From Leucobacter sp042726155 (GTDB lineage: Bacteria; Actinomycetota; Actinomycetes; Actinomycetales; Microbacteriaceae), in assembly GCF_042726155.1 (NCBI RefSeq), contig NZ_JBHXHV010000001.1, positions 372,001-436,000 of the forward strand: DNA of 64,000 bases, given 5' to 3'. A program made the translations under genes and the position numbers. The notes beneath the pieces were generated by a model. It was not told the origin of the DNA. It worked only from the letters and a program-made list of their open reading frames with translations, and made no database searches. Position 1 is the stretch's first letter; each line of letters begins with the position of its first letter. Positions 41,115 through 48,555 of this stretch are shown here, one piece after another.

Positions 41115-42473
41115 ATGTCTTCCATAACTACACCGAAACCGAACGGGCCCCACTTCTCAGTGGGCGTCGCGCTCGACGGCGCGGGCTGGCACCCCGCCGC
41201 GTGGCGTGAAACTACGGCGCGACCGGGCGATCTGTTCTCGGCCGGGTACTGGCAGCGACTCGTAGACATCGCCGAAGCGGCGGGTGTCGACTACGTCACG
41301 ATCGAGGACGCGCTGCGCCTGCAGAGCGCGCCGGCGCTCGGCCGCGACGATAACCACGACGACCACGATAACTCCGGCGAGCGCCGCGACTCAGATATCA
41401 ACCCCGCAATCGTCGAGGGTCGCCTCGACGCGCTCCTCACCGCGAGCTGGATCGCGCCGCGCACGCGCACCATCGGCCTCATCCCGACCGTGACGACCAC
41501 GCACACCGAACCCTTCCACGTCGCGACGGCGCTGCAGACACTCGACCACGTCTCGAACGGGCGCGCCGGCTGGCAACTCAGGTTCTCTGCCGATCAAGCA
41601 TCGGCCGACGCGTTCGGCCGCGGGCCCGCACCGCAGATCGACGCGGCACGCGTGCTCGCCGGAGAACCGGACGCCGAACTCGACGCGCTGATCGACGACG
41701 CGAGCGACGTTGCCGAGGTCGCCCGGAAGCTCTGGGACAGCTGGGAAGACGACGCGATCATTCGCGATGTTGCAACCGGCCGCTTCCTCGACCGCGATCG
41801 CGTGCACCACATCAACTTCACGGGCGACAACTTCTCGGTCGTCGGCCCGTCGATCGTGCCACGCTCGCCGCAGGGTCAGATCGTCGTCACCCTGCTGGCG
41901 CACGCCGCGCCGATCTACGCACTCGCGGCTCGCGCGGCCGACGTGGTGTTCATCACCCCCGAAAACGATGCGCTGCAGGCGGGCGCCTCGCGGGGGAAGA
42001 GCGTCGCCGCGATCATCGCCGAGGTGCGCGCGGCCGAGGCCGCCGAAGACCGCGCGGCGCTCGGATTGCAGCCGTTGCGCATCGTGGCCGACCTCGTCGT
42101 CGCGCTAGACACCGCGCTCGACGCCGCGACCGCCACGTCCTTCGCCAGTGACGCACGAATCGCGGCGGGGTCAGCCACCGAGATTGCCGACCTCATTGCA
42201 GCGTGGCACGCGGCAGGAATCGACGGGGTGCGGCTGCGCCCCGCGGTGCTCCCCACCGATCTCGAGCTGATCGCGCGCGACCTGCTGCCGATACTCCGCG
42301 AACGGGGTCTCGCGGCCCCTGAACTCGCGACAACCGAACCCGCTGCAACCGAACTCGCGACAACCGCGCCGACGGCCCCCGAACACCGGGTCACACTCCG
42401 CGAGCGCTTCGGCCTCGCCCCGGCCGACAACCGATACCGCGCAGAGCGCGCACCGCAGGAGGACGCAGCATGA
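41115..42473 (+). CDS. LLM-class flavin-dependent monooxygenase (divergent)
   Basis: A 452-residue member of the bacterial luciferase-like group. FSVGVALDGAGWHPAAWRE, VDYVTIEDALRLQSAP, and TALQTLDHVSNGRAGWQLRF follow the usual barrel order, and PRSPQGQIVVTLLAHAAP matches the PRSPQGYP block of its neighbour. Residues 77-94 are an unusual Asp/His/Asn-rich insertion (DDNHDDHDN). The C-terminal tail repeats ATTEPA-type units. It probably needs reduced flavin from the divergent reductases. It is the first gene of the sulfur-salvage operon; a partner of the second monooxygenase or an independent enzyme on a related substrate are both possible. Confidence 0.8.
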   Translation: MSSITTPKPNGPHFSVGVALDGAGWHPAAWRETTARPGDLFSAGYWQRLVDIAEAAGVDYVTIEDALRLQSAPALGRDDNHDDHDNSGERRDSDINPAIVEGRLDALLTASWIAPRTRTIGLIPTVTTTHTEPFHVATALQTLDHVSNGRAGWQLRFSADQASADAFGRGPAPQIDAARVLAGEPDAELDALIDDASDVAEVARKLWDSWEDDAIIRDVATGRFLDRDRVHHINFTGDNFSVVGPSIVPRSPQGQIVVTLLAHAAPIYALAARAADVVFITPENDALQAGASRGKSVAAIIAEVRAAEAAEDRAALGLQPLRIVADLVVALDTALDAATATSFASDARIAAGSATEIADLIAAWHAAGIDGVRLRPAVLPTDLELIARDLLPILRERGLAAPELATTEPAATELATTAPTAPEHRVTLRERFGLAPADNRYRAERAPQEDAA

Positions 42474-43870
42474 GTAAGCGCCAGGCACGACTCGTCGCCC
42501 ACTTCCCGGGCGTGAACAGCACGACGGTGTGGAGCGCTCCCGACTCGGGCAGCCAGATCGACTTCGCCTCGTTCTCGCACTTCGCGCAAACCGCCGAGCG
42601 GGGGCTGTTCGACTACGTCTTCCTCGCCGAGGGGCTGCGCCTGCGCGAGCACGGCGGCCAGATCCACGATCTCGATGTCGCTGGGCGGCCAGCGACCCTC
42701 GCCATTCTCGCGGCGATGGCATCGGTCACCCGCAACATCGGCGTTGTCGGTACGCTGTCGAGCACGTTCAACGAACCGTACGAACTCGCCCGCCAGCTCG
42801 CCACGATCGATCACCTCTCGGGCGGCCGCGTCGGTTGGAACGTCGTCACCTCACCCGATGCGTTTCACGGTGGCAACTTCCGCCGCGGCGGCTACTTGCC
42901 CTACGAGCAGCGCTACACGCGCGCCGAGGAGTTCGTCGCGCTCGCGAAGCGGCTCTGGGATTCGTGGGAAACCGGTGCGGTGCGGGCGGATCAGGCCGCC
43001 GGCGTGTTCGCGGACCCCGACCTCGTGCACCGGGTCACCCACAGCGGCCCGCAGTTCACCGTTTCGGCGACGAGCACCGTGCCCCGCAGTCCGCAGGGCT
43101 ACCCAGTGATCGTGCAGGCGGGCGATTCACCGGCTGGTCGCGATTTCGCGGCGGCCAACGCTGAGATCATCTTCTCCCGCCACACGTCGTTCGCCGAGGG
43201 GCAGGCCTTCTATCGAGACGTGAAGGGCCGCCTGCCCGCGGCGGGTCGCACGGAAGACTCCCTGCTGATCCTGCCCGGCGCGACCTTCGCGATCGGCGAC
43301 ACCGACGCCGAGGCCCGCGAGGCCTCCCGCGAGATCGGCTTCGCGCAGACGACGCCGCAGACCGCCGTCGCCTGGATCGAGGCCATCTGGGGCCGCGAAC
43401 TGCCGGGTCTCGACCCCGACGGTCCGCTTCCCTCGGTCGAGCCCGGCGAGGGCGACCAGCGCCTCGGGCAGGTCTCCACGAAGGTGCAGGATCGCGTCGC
43501 GCGCGCCGCCGAACTGCGCGCGCGGGCCGACTCCGAGGGGCTCACTCTGCGGCAGCTCGTCGCCGCAGAGACCGCATCTCACACCTTTGTCGGCTCGCCA
43601 GAAACAATCGCGGCCGAGATTGATCGCTACGTGCAGGGTCGGGCGTCAGACGGTTTCGTGCTCGTGCCGCACCTCACTCCGGGCGGGCTCGACACCTTCG
43701 TCGATCGTGTCGTGCCGCTACTGCAGGAGCGCGGCGTTTTCCGGGAGCGGTACGAGGTCGATGAGCAGACCGGCGAGCCCGTCACCCTGCGACGCACGCT
43801 CGGGCTGCCGCAGCCGCCCGCCCCAGCGTCCATCGACGCGGGCGCCGAGCCTACGGAGGCAGCAGCGTGA
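42470..43870 (+). CDS. NtaA/SnaA/DszA-family monooxygenase (YxeK/CmoJ-like)
   Basis: A 466-residue flavin monooxygenase of the NtaA/SnaA/SoxA group. TVWSAPDSGSQIDFASFSHF, EPYELARQLATIDHLSGGRV, GWNVVTSPDAFHGGNF and STVPRSPQGYPVIVQAGDSP are the group signatures. Relatives in Bacillus (YxeK, CmoJ) cleave the C-S bond of N-acetylated S-modified cysteines. The acetyltransferase gene that follows by a four-base overlap, and the amino-acid importer after it, support that assignment by context. Sulfone or nitrilotriacetate-type substrates are alternatives. Confidence 0.85.
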   Translation: MSKRQARLVAHFPGVNSTTVWSAPDSGSQIDFASFSHFAQTAERGLFDYVFLAEGLRLREHGGQIHDLDVAGRPATLAILAAMASVTRNIGVVGTLSSTFNEPYELARQLATIDHLSGGRVGWNVVTSPDAFHGGNFRRGGYLPYEQRYTRAEEFVALAKRLWDSWETGAVRADQAAGVFADPDLVHRVTHSGPQFTVSATSTVPRSPQGYPVIVQAGDSPAGRDFAAANAEIIFSRHTSFAEGQAFYRDVKGRLPAAGRTEDSLLILPGATFAIGDTDAEAREASREIGFAQTTPQTAVAWIEAIWGRELPGLDPDGPLPSVEPGEGDQRLGQVSTKVQDRVARAAELRARADSEGLTLRQLVAAETASHTFVGSPETIAAEIDRYVQGRASDGFVLVPHLTPGGLDTFVDRVVPLLQERGVFRERYEVDEQTGEPVTLRRTLGLPQPPAPASIDAGAEPTEAAA

Positions 43871-44469
43871 CCGTGACGGCGCAGACGGGCGCGGCAGAGG
43901 CGGAGCAGCGGGTGGTTCCGGATCCCGAATTGTTCGAAGTGCGCATCGTGCATCCGCAAGATGACCTGGCCCAGCCGCTGCTTGCAGATCTCGAGCGCGA
44001 GTACGACGCCCGCTACGGCATAGAGGTGTTCGGCGAAACGGCCGCGGTCGAGCTGAACCGCTACCCCGTGGCGGCGTTCACCGCTCCGACCGGATCGTTC
44101 ATCCTGCTGCTGCAGGGCGGCGAAGTCGTGTCGGGCGGAGCCTTCATGCGGTACGACGAGCACACCGCAGAGTTCAAGCGGATCTGGACGCGCGCCGATC
44201 TGCGCGGCCGCGGCCTCGCGAAGCGCGTACTCACTGCGCTCGAGCAGCGCGCGGCGCAGCTCGGCTACGACCGCGTCTATCTGACGACCGGCCCGCGCCA
44301 GCCCGAGGCGGTCGCGCTCTACTTGCGCGCGGGGTACACGCCGCTCTTCGACGGCGCGCTGACCGCTGAGGAGGTGGGCGTGCACCCGTTCGAAAAGGCC
44401 CTGCCGCCCGCCGCTACCACCCCGGCCCTCGACTCCGAATCCGATCCCGCAAAGGACACTCGCTCATGA
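43867..44469 (+). CDS. GNAT N-acetyltransferase (SnaA/SnaB-like role)
   Basis: A 200-residue GNAT acetyltransferase. The acetyl-CoA motif is FKRIWTRADLRGRGLAKRVL near residues 99-118, followed by ALEQRAAQLGYDRVYLTTGP and QPEAVALYLRAGYTPL. In Bacillus cysteine-salvage operons a GNAT enzyme acetylates the amino group of S-modified cysteine before oxidation, and this gene sits in the same place between the monooxygenase and transporter genes. A GTG start overlaps the stop of the monooxygenase gene. Confidence 0.83.
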   Translation: MTVTAQTGAAEAEQRVVPDPELFEVRIVHPQDDLAQPLLADLEREYDARYGIEVFGETAAVELNRYPVAAFTAPTGSFILLLQGGEVVSGGAFMRYDEHTAEFKRIWTRADLRGRGLAKRVLTALEQRAAQLGYDRVYLTTGPRQPEAVALYLRAGYTPLFDGALTAEEVGVHPFEKALPPAATTPALDSESDPAKDTRS

Positions 44470-45500
44470 CCGCAACTCTTGACGCCCCTCAGCTCGAGGT
44501 GGTGAACCGCGTGCAGCCGAAGGCCCTCGACGTTGTGCCGCTGCGCCACTGGTGGCGGTGGGGTTTCAGCGTTGTTGCTGTGTTCCTGCTCGCACAGCTG
44601 ATCTGGACGTTCTTCTCGAACCCGCAGTGGCGCTGGCCCATCTTCGCCGAGTACTTCTTTAACGCGGCCGTGCTGCGGGGCTTGTGGCTCACGCTCTGGC
44701 TCACCGCGATCTCGGCGGTCATCGGCTTCGCGCTCGGCGGCGTGCTCGCGCTCGCCAGGCTCTCGGGTTCGGGGCTGCTGAACTCGTTCGCGTGGGGGTT
44801 CATTTGGTTCTTCCGCTCCGTGCCGCTCGTTGTGCAGCTCGTCATTTGGTACAACCTCGGGTATCTGTTTCCGACTCTCGGCATCGGCTGGCCCTTCACC
44901 TACGACTTCTTTGTCGTCGAGTTCGATACGGTGCGGCTGCTGTCGTCGTCGGTCGCTGCGATTCTCGGTTTGTCACTGCACCAGGCCGCGTACTCCGCGG
45001 AGATCATTCGCGGCGGTCTGCTCTCCGTCGATCAAGGCCAACTCGAAGCAGCCCGCGCGCTCGGCATTCCCCGCAGTCGCAGGTTCTTCAGGATCGTGCT
45101 GCCGCAGGCGGCGCGGGCGATCCTGCCGAACGCGTTCAACGAGGTCATCGGCCTGCTAAAGGGCACGTCGGTCGTCTTCATTGTCGCGCTGCCCGAGCTC
45201 TTCTACACGGTGCAGGTGATCTACAACCGCAACCAGCAGGTGGTTCCGCTGCTGCTCGTGGCGGCCGTCTGGTACACGATCTTCACGACCGTGCTGAGTG
45301 TCGCGCAGTACTACATCGAGCGGCGGTTCTCGCGCGGCACGGCTCGCGAGCTGCCGCCGACGCCCATTCAGCGACTGCGTCGCAGGGTCAGCGCACTTAC
45401 CGGCCGCACCCGTCGCGCGTCGGCCGAAGCCCGGCCTATCGCAACGACCGGCCCCGTATCCACACATTCCGTCGCGGCGATCACCGCGCACACCCAGTAA
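44466..45500 (+). CDS. Amino-acid ABC transporter permease (TcyL/TcyB-like)
   Basis: A 344-residue permease of the His/Glu/Gln/cystine family. Five to six hydrophobic helices lie between residues 30 and 285. ALRGLWLTLWLTAISAVIGF-like residues form the family's N-terminal GxxxTL segment, and EAARALGIPRSRRFFRIVLP is the EAA loop. The last 50 residues are a basic cytoplasmic tail. A single permease gene implies a homodimer. It overlaps the GNAT gene and precedes the ATPase by ten bases. Confidence 0.87.
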   Translation: MTATLDAPQLEVVNRVQPKALDVVPLRHWWRWGFSVVAVFLLAQLIWTFFSNPQWRWPIFAEYFFNAAVLRGLWLTLWLTAISAVIGFALGGVLALARLSGSGLLNSFAWGFIWFFRSVPLVVQLVIWYNLGYLFPTLGIGWPFTYDFFVVEFDTVRLLSSSVAAILGLSLHQAAYSAEIIRGGLLSVDQGQLEAARALGIPRSRRFFRIVLPQAARAILPNAFNEVIGLLKGTSVVFIVALPELFYTVQVIYNRNQQVVPLLLVAAVWYTIFTTVLSVAQYYIERRFSRGTARELPPTPIQRLRRRVSALTGRTRRASAEARPIATTGPVSTHSVAAITAHTQ

Positions 45501-45510
45501 GGAAGCTGAC

Positions 45511-46296
45511 ATGACCACCAGTACAGCGGCTCCCCCCAGCGGACTCGTCGAGATCGAGGGCGTGCACAAGTCGTACGGGGCGAATGAAGTGCTGCACGAC
45601 ATCACGCTGCGCGTCGATCCTGGTCAGGTGGTGACCCTGCTCGGCCCGTCGGGGTCAGGCAAATCGACGCTACTGCGCGCCATCAACCACCTCGAAACCA
45701 TCGATGGCGGCTCGATCACGATCGACGGCGACTACATCGGGTACGAGCGGCGCGGTGAGCGGCTGCACGAGCTCCCCGAGAAGCACGTGCTGCAGCGCCG
45801 CACTCGCGTCGGAATGGTGTTTCAGAATTTCAATCTGTTTCCGCACCTGACCGCCCTCGAGAACATTATTGAGGCGCCGATCGGACTGAAACGCGCGAAG
45901 CGAGCCGATGCTGTGGCGCAGGCGCGTGCGCTGCTTGAGCGGGTCGGCCTCGCCGACCGCGCAGACCACTACCCGCGGCAGCTCTCGGGCGGGCAACAGC
46001 AACGCGTCGCCATTGCCCGCGCTCTGGCGCTGGAGCCCGACGTGCTGCTGTTCGATGAGCCGACGAGCGCGCTCGACCCCGAGCTCGTCGGCGAGGTGCT
46101 GCGCGTCATCCGCGACCTCGCTCACGGCGGCACGACCCTGATCATCGTCACGCACGAGATCGGCTTCGCGGCCGAGGTCTCCGATCACGTCGTGTTTCTC
46201 GACGCTGGTCGCGTGGTTGAGTCTGGCCCGCCAGAGCAGGTGCTGCGCGCGCCAGAACAGGCCCGCACCCAAGAATTCCTCGACTGGGTGATCTAA
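45511..46296 (+). CDS. Amino-acid ABC transporter ATPase
   Basis: A 261-residue ATPase of the GlnQ/TcyN type. Walker A is GPSGSGKST near residue 49, the Q loop is GMVFQNFNLFPHLTAL, the signature is LSGGQQQRVAIARALA, Walker B is LLFDEPTSALDPELVGE and the switch histidine is in IVTHEIGFA. The end EQARTQEFLDWVI is characteristic of polar amino-acid transporters. It serves the permease upstream and the two binding proteins downstream. Confidence 0.9.
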   Translation: MTTSTAAPPSGLVEIEGVHKSYGANEVLHDITLRVDPGQVVTLLGPSGSGKSTLLRAINHLETIDGGSITIDGDYIGYERRGERLHELPEKHVLQRRTRVGMVFQNFNLFPHLTALENIIEAPIGLKRAKRADAVAQARALLERVGLADRADHYPRQLSGGQQQRVAIARALALEPDVLLFDEPTSALDPELVGEVLRVIRDLAHGGTTLIIVTHEIGFAAEVSDHVVFLDAGRVVESGPPEQVLRAPEQARTQEFLDWVI

Positions 46297-46389
46297 CGAA
46301 CCAAAGCTCCACGTACCCGAATTACCCCCGCAATCCCGCACGCCCCGCACTCCCCTCATTTCCGCACCACGATCCGAAGGACATCACGC

Positions 46390-47403
46390 ATGCCCACGCT
46401 CTCCCCCCGGCTCCGCGCCGGCACCGCCCTCGTCACTCTCACCGCCTTTGCCCTCGCCGGCCTGACCGCCTGCAGCGCGGTCGTTTCCGACGAGGATCAG
46501 GCCAACGCCGAGACCGGCAGCGAGTCGGCCGGCGGTGAATCGCCGTTCGACCTGACGAGCGCGAACGCCGACGATCGTCTCCACATCGAACCCGTGCCCG
46601 AGGCCGTTGAAGCGCTCAAGAAGAGCGGTTTCGATCCGATTCAAGACGGCAAGCTCACGGTCGCGGTGAGCGCCTACGAGGCGCCGCTCGGCTTCCTCGC
46701 CGAAGACGACAACAAGACACTTCTCGGCATCGAGCCCGACATTGCGAACCTCGTCGCAGACGGGCTCGGGCTCGACTTCGCACCCGAGAACGTGGCCTGG
46801 GCCGATTGGCCGCTGGGCGTCGAATCCGGCAAATACGACGCCGTGGTCTCGAACGTAACCGTCACCGAGGAGCGCAAAGACATCTTTGACTTCGCGACGC
46901 ATCGCAACGACGTGCTCGCATTCTCGGTTGCCGCGGATAGCGACATCGACAAGATCAGCGAGGCAAAAGATGTTGCCGGCTTGAAGGTCGTCGTCGGTAG
47001 CGGGACGAACCAGGAGAAGATTTTGCTCGACTGGTTCGCCGAGAACGAGAAGAACGGGCTTGAGCCCGGGGAGCCCGTCTACTACGACGATTCGGCGGCG
47101 GGTCAGCTCGCGCTCGTCTCGGGTCGCGTCGACGCCGTGTTCGGCCCCAACCCGACCGCGTCGTACGTTGCCGCGGTGAGCGGCGAATCGAAGATCGTCG
47201 GCACGCTGAACGGCGGCTACCCCGAAAACGCCCAGATCGGCGTCACCACGGCGAAAGACAACGGTTTGATCGACCCCGTGCAAATCGTGCTCAACTCGAT
47301 CATCGAGGACGGCACCTACGAGAAGACCCTCGCCCGCTGGAATCTTGAAGACGAAGCGGTCACCGAGTCACTCGTCAACCCGCCGGGATTGCCGCGCCCG
47401 TAA
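46390..47403 (+). CDS. Amino-acid ABC substrate-binding lipoprotein 1
   Basis: A 337-residue extracytoplasmic binding protein. The lipobox is LAGLTAC with the lipid-modified Cys near residue 27, followed by an acidic Ser/Gly linker. The SBP_bac_3 fold begins at KLTVAVSAYEAPLGF, and its ligand-site segments include GIEPDIANLVADGLGL and SNVTVTEERKDIFDFA. It shares long identical words with the next gene, including NVAWADWPLGVESGKYD, so the pair is a tandem duplication. Two binding proteins on one importer also occur in the Bacillus TcyJK-LMN cystine-type system. Confidence 0.88.
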   Translation: MPTLSPRLRAGTALVTLTAFALAGLTACSAVVSDEDQANAETGSESAGGESPFDLTSANADDRLHIEPVPEAVEALKKSGFDPIQDGKLTVAVSAYEAPLGFLAEDDNKTLLGIEPDIANLVADGLGLDFAPENVAWADWPLGVESGKYDAVVSNVTVTEERKDIFDFATHRNDVLAFSVAADSDIDKISEAKDVAGLKVVVGSGTNQEKILLDWFAENEKNGLEPGEPVYYDDSAAGQLALVSGRVDAVFGPNPTASYVAAVSGESKIVGTLNGGYPENAQIGVTTAKDNGLIDPVQIVLNSIIEDGTYEKTLARWNLEDEAVTESLVNPPGLPRP

Positions 47404-47514
47404 GACACCGGTGTGCGGCGGCCACTCCGGCCGCCGCACGATCCACGATCTGCGGTCCCGCGCCTCGCGCCCGCCCCGCCCGACACGACACGCCCCGCCC
47501 CACTGGAGGACCTC

Positions 47515-48555
47515 ATGCACGCCCGAACCACACGATCCGTACCTCGTCTCGCGACGATGGTCGGACTGTTCGTCACTGCTACTGCCACTGCCGCGCTCGC
47601 GCTCACGGCCTGCTCGGCCGTGGTGACCGACGACGAAGCTCAGGGCTCAGGCGGCGGCGGCGCCTCGGGCGGTGCCGCGGCAACCGAAACGCCGTTCGAC
47701 CTCACCACCGCGAACGTTGACGCGCGTCCCAGCATCGACGCCGTTCCCGAGGCCGTCGCAGCGCTGAAGGCGAGCGGCTTCACGCCGGTGCAACCGGGCA
47801 AGCTCACCGTCGCAATCAACGGCGCGGGTGCACCGCCGACCGCGTTCCTGGCGGAGGACGACGCGAAGACGCTGCTCGGCAGCGATCCCGACTTCGCCTC
47901 TTTGCTCGCCGACGGCCTCGGGCTCGAATACAGCCCTGAAAATGTGGCGTGGGCGGACTGGCCGCTGGGCGTCGAATCCGGAAAGTACGACCTCGCCCTC
48001 ACCAATATCGGTGTCACGGAGGAACGCAAGGAACTCTTCGACTTCGCGACCTATCGCGACGCCGTGATGGCCTTCACCGTGGCCGACGGTTCAGACGTCA
48101 CGGCAATTGACGAGCCCGCCGACGTGTCCGGTCTCAAGGTGATCGTCGGGAGCGGCACCAACCAGGAGCGGTACCTGCTCGACTGGTTCGATCAGAACGA
48201 GGGCGCCGGTATCGATCCGGGGGAGCCCGTGTACTTCGACGACATGGCCGCCGCGAGCCTTGCGCTGACATCGGGGCGTGCCGACGCGAGCATCGAACCG
48301 TATTCGGTGGCCGCATTCCGTGAGCAGACGCTCGGAGAGACGCGCATCGTGGGCAAGTTCAATAGTGCCTATCCCGTCGACGGTCAGATCGGCGCCGTGA
48401 CCGCGAAGGGCAGCGGGCTCGCAGAGCCGGTGCAACTCGTGTTTGCCTCGCTGATCAAGAACGGGCAGTACGACGAGGTGCTCGCGCGATGGGGTCAAGA
48501 GGAAGAGGCGATCCCCGAGTCCCTCATCAATCCGCCGGGACTGCCAAAACCGTGA
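47515..48555 (+). CDS. Amino-acid ABC substrate-binding lipoprotein 2
   Basis: A 346-residue paralog of the preceding binding protein. The lipobox is LALTAC, and the linker is a Gly/Ala-rich stretch (GSGGGGASGGAAAT). The core repeats VAWADWPLGVESGKYDLALT, VTEERKELFDFATYRDAV and KVIVGSGTNQERYLLDWF-type blocks. The ATG at 47515 follows GGAGG by six bases. Differences in ligand loops (NGAGAPPTAFLAEDD against SAYEAPLGFLAEDD) suggest a different but related ligand. The FAD-protein gene overlaps its stop. Confidence 0.88.
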   Translation: MHARTTRSVPRLATMVGLFVTATATAALALTACSAVVTDDEAQGSGGGGASGGAAATETPFDLTTANVDARPSIDAVPEAVAALKASGFTPVQPGKLTVAINGAGAPPTAFLAEDDAKTLLGSDPDFASLLADGLGLEYSPENVAWADWPLGVESGKYDLALTNIGVTEERKELFDFATYRDAVMAFTVADGSDVTAIDEPADVSGLKVIVGSGTNQERYLLDWFDQNEGAGIDPGEPVYFDDMAAASLALTSGRADASIEPYSVAAFREQTLGETRIVGKFNSAYPVDGQIGAVTAKGSGLAEPVQLVFASLIKNGQYDEVLARWGQEEEAIPESLINPPGLPKP

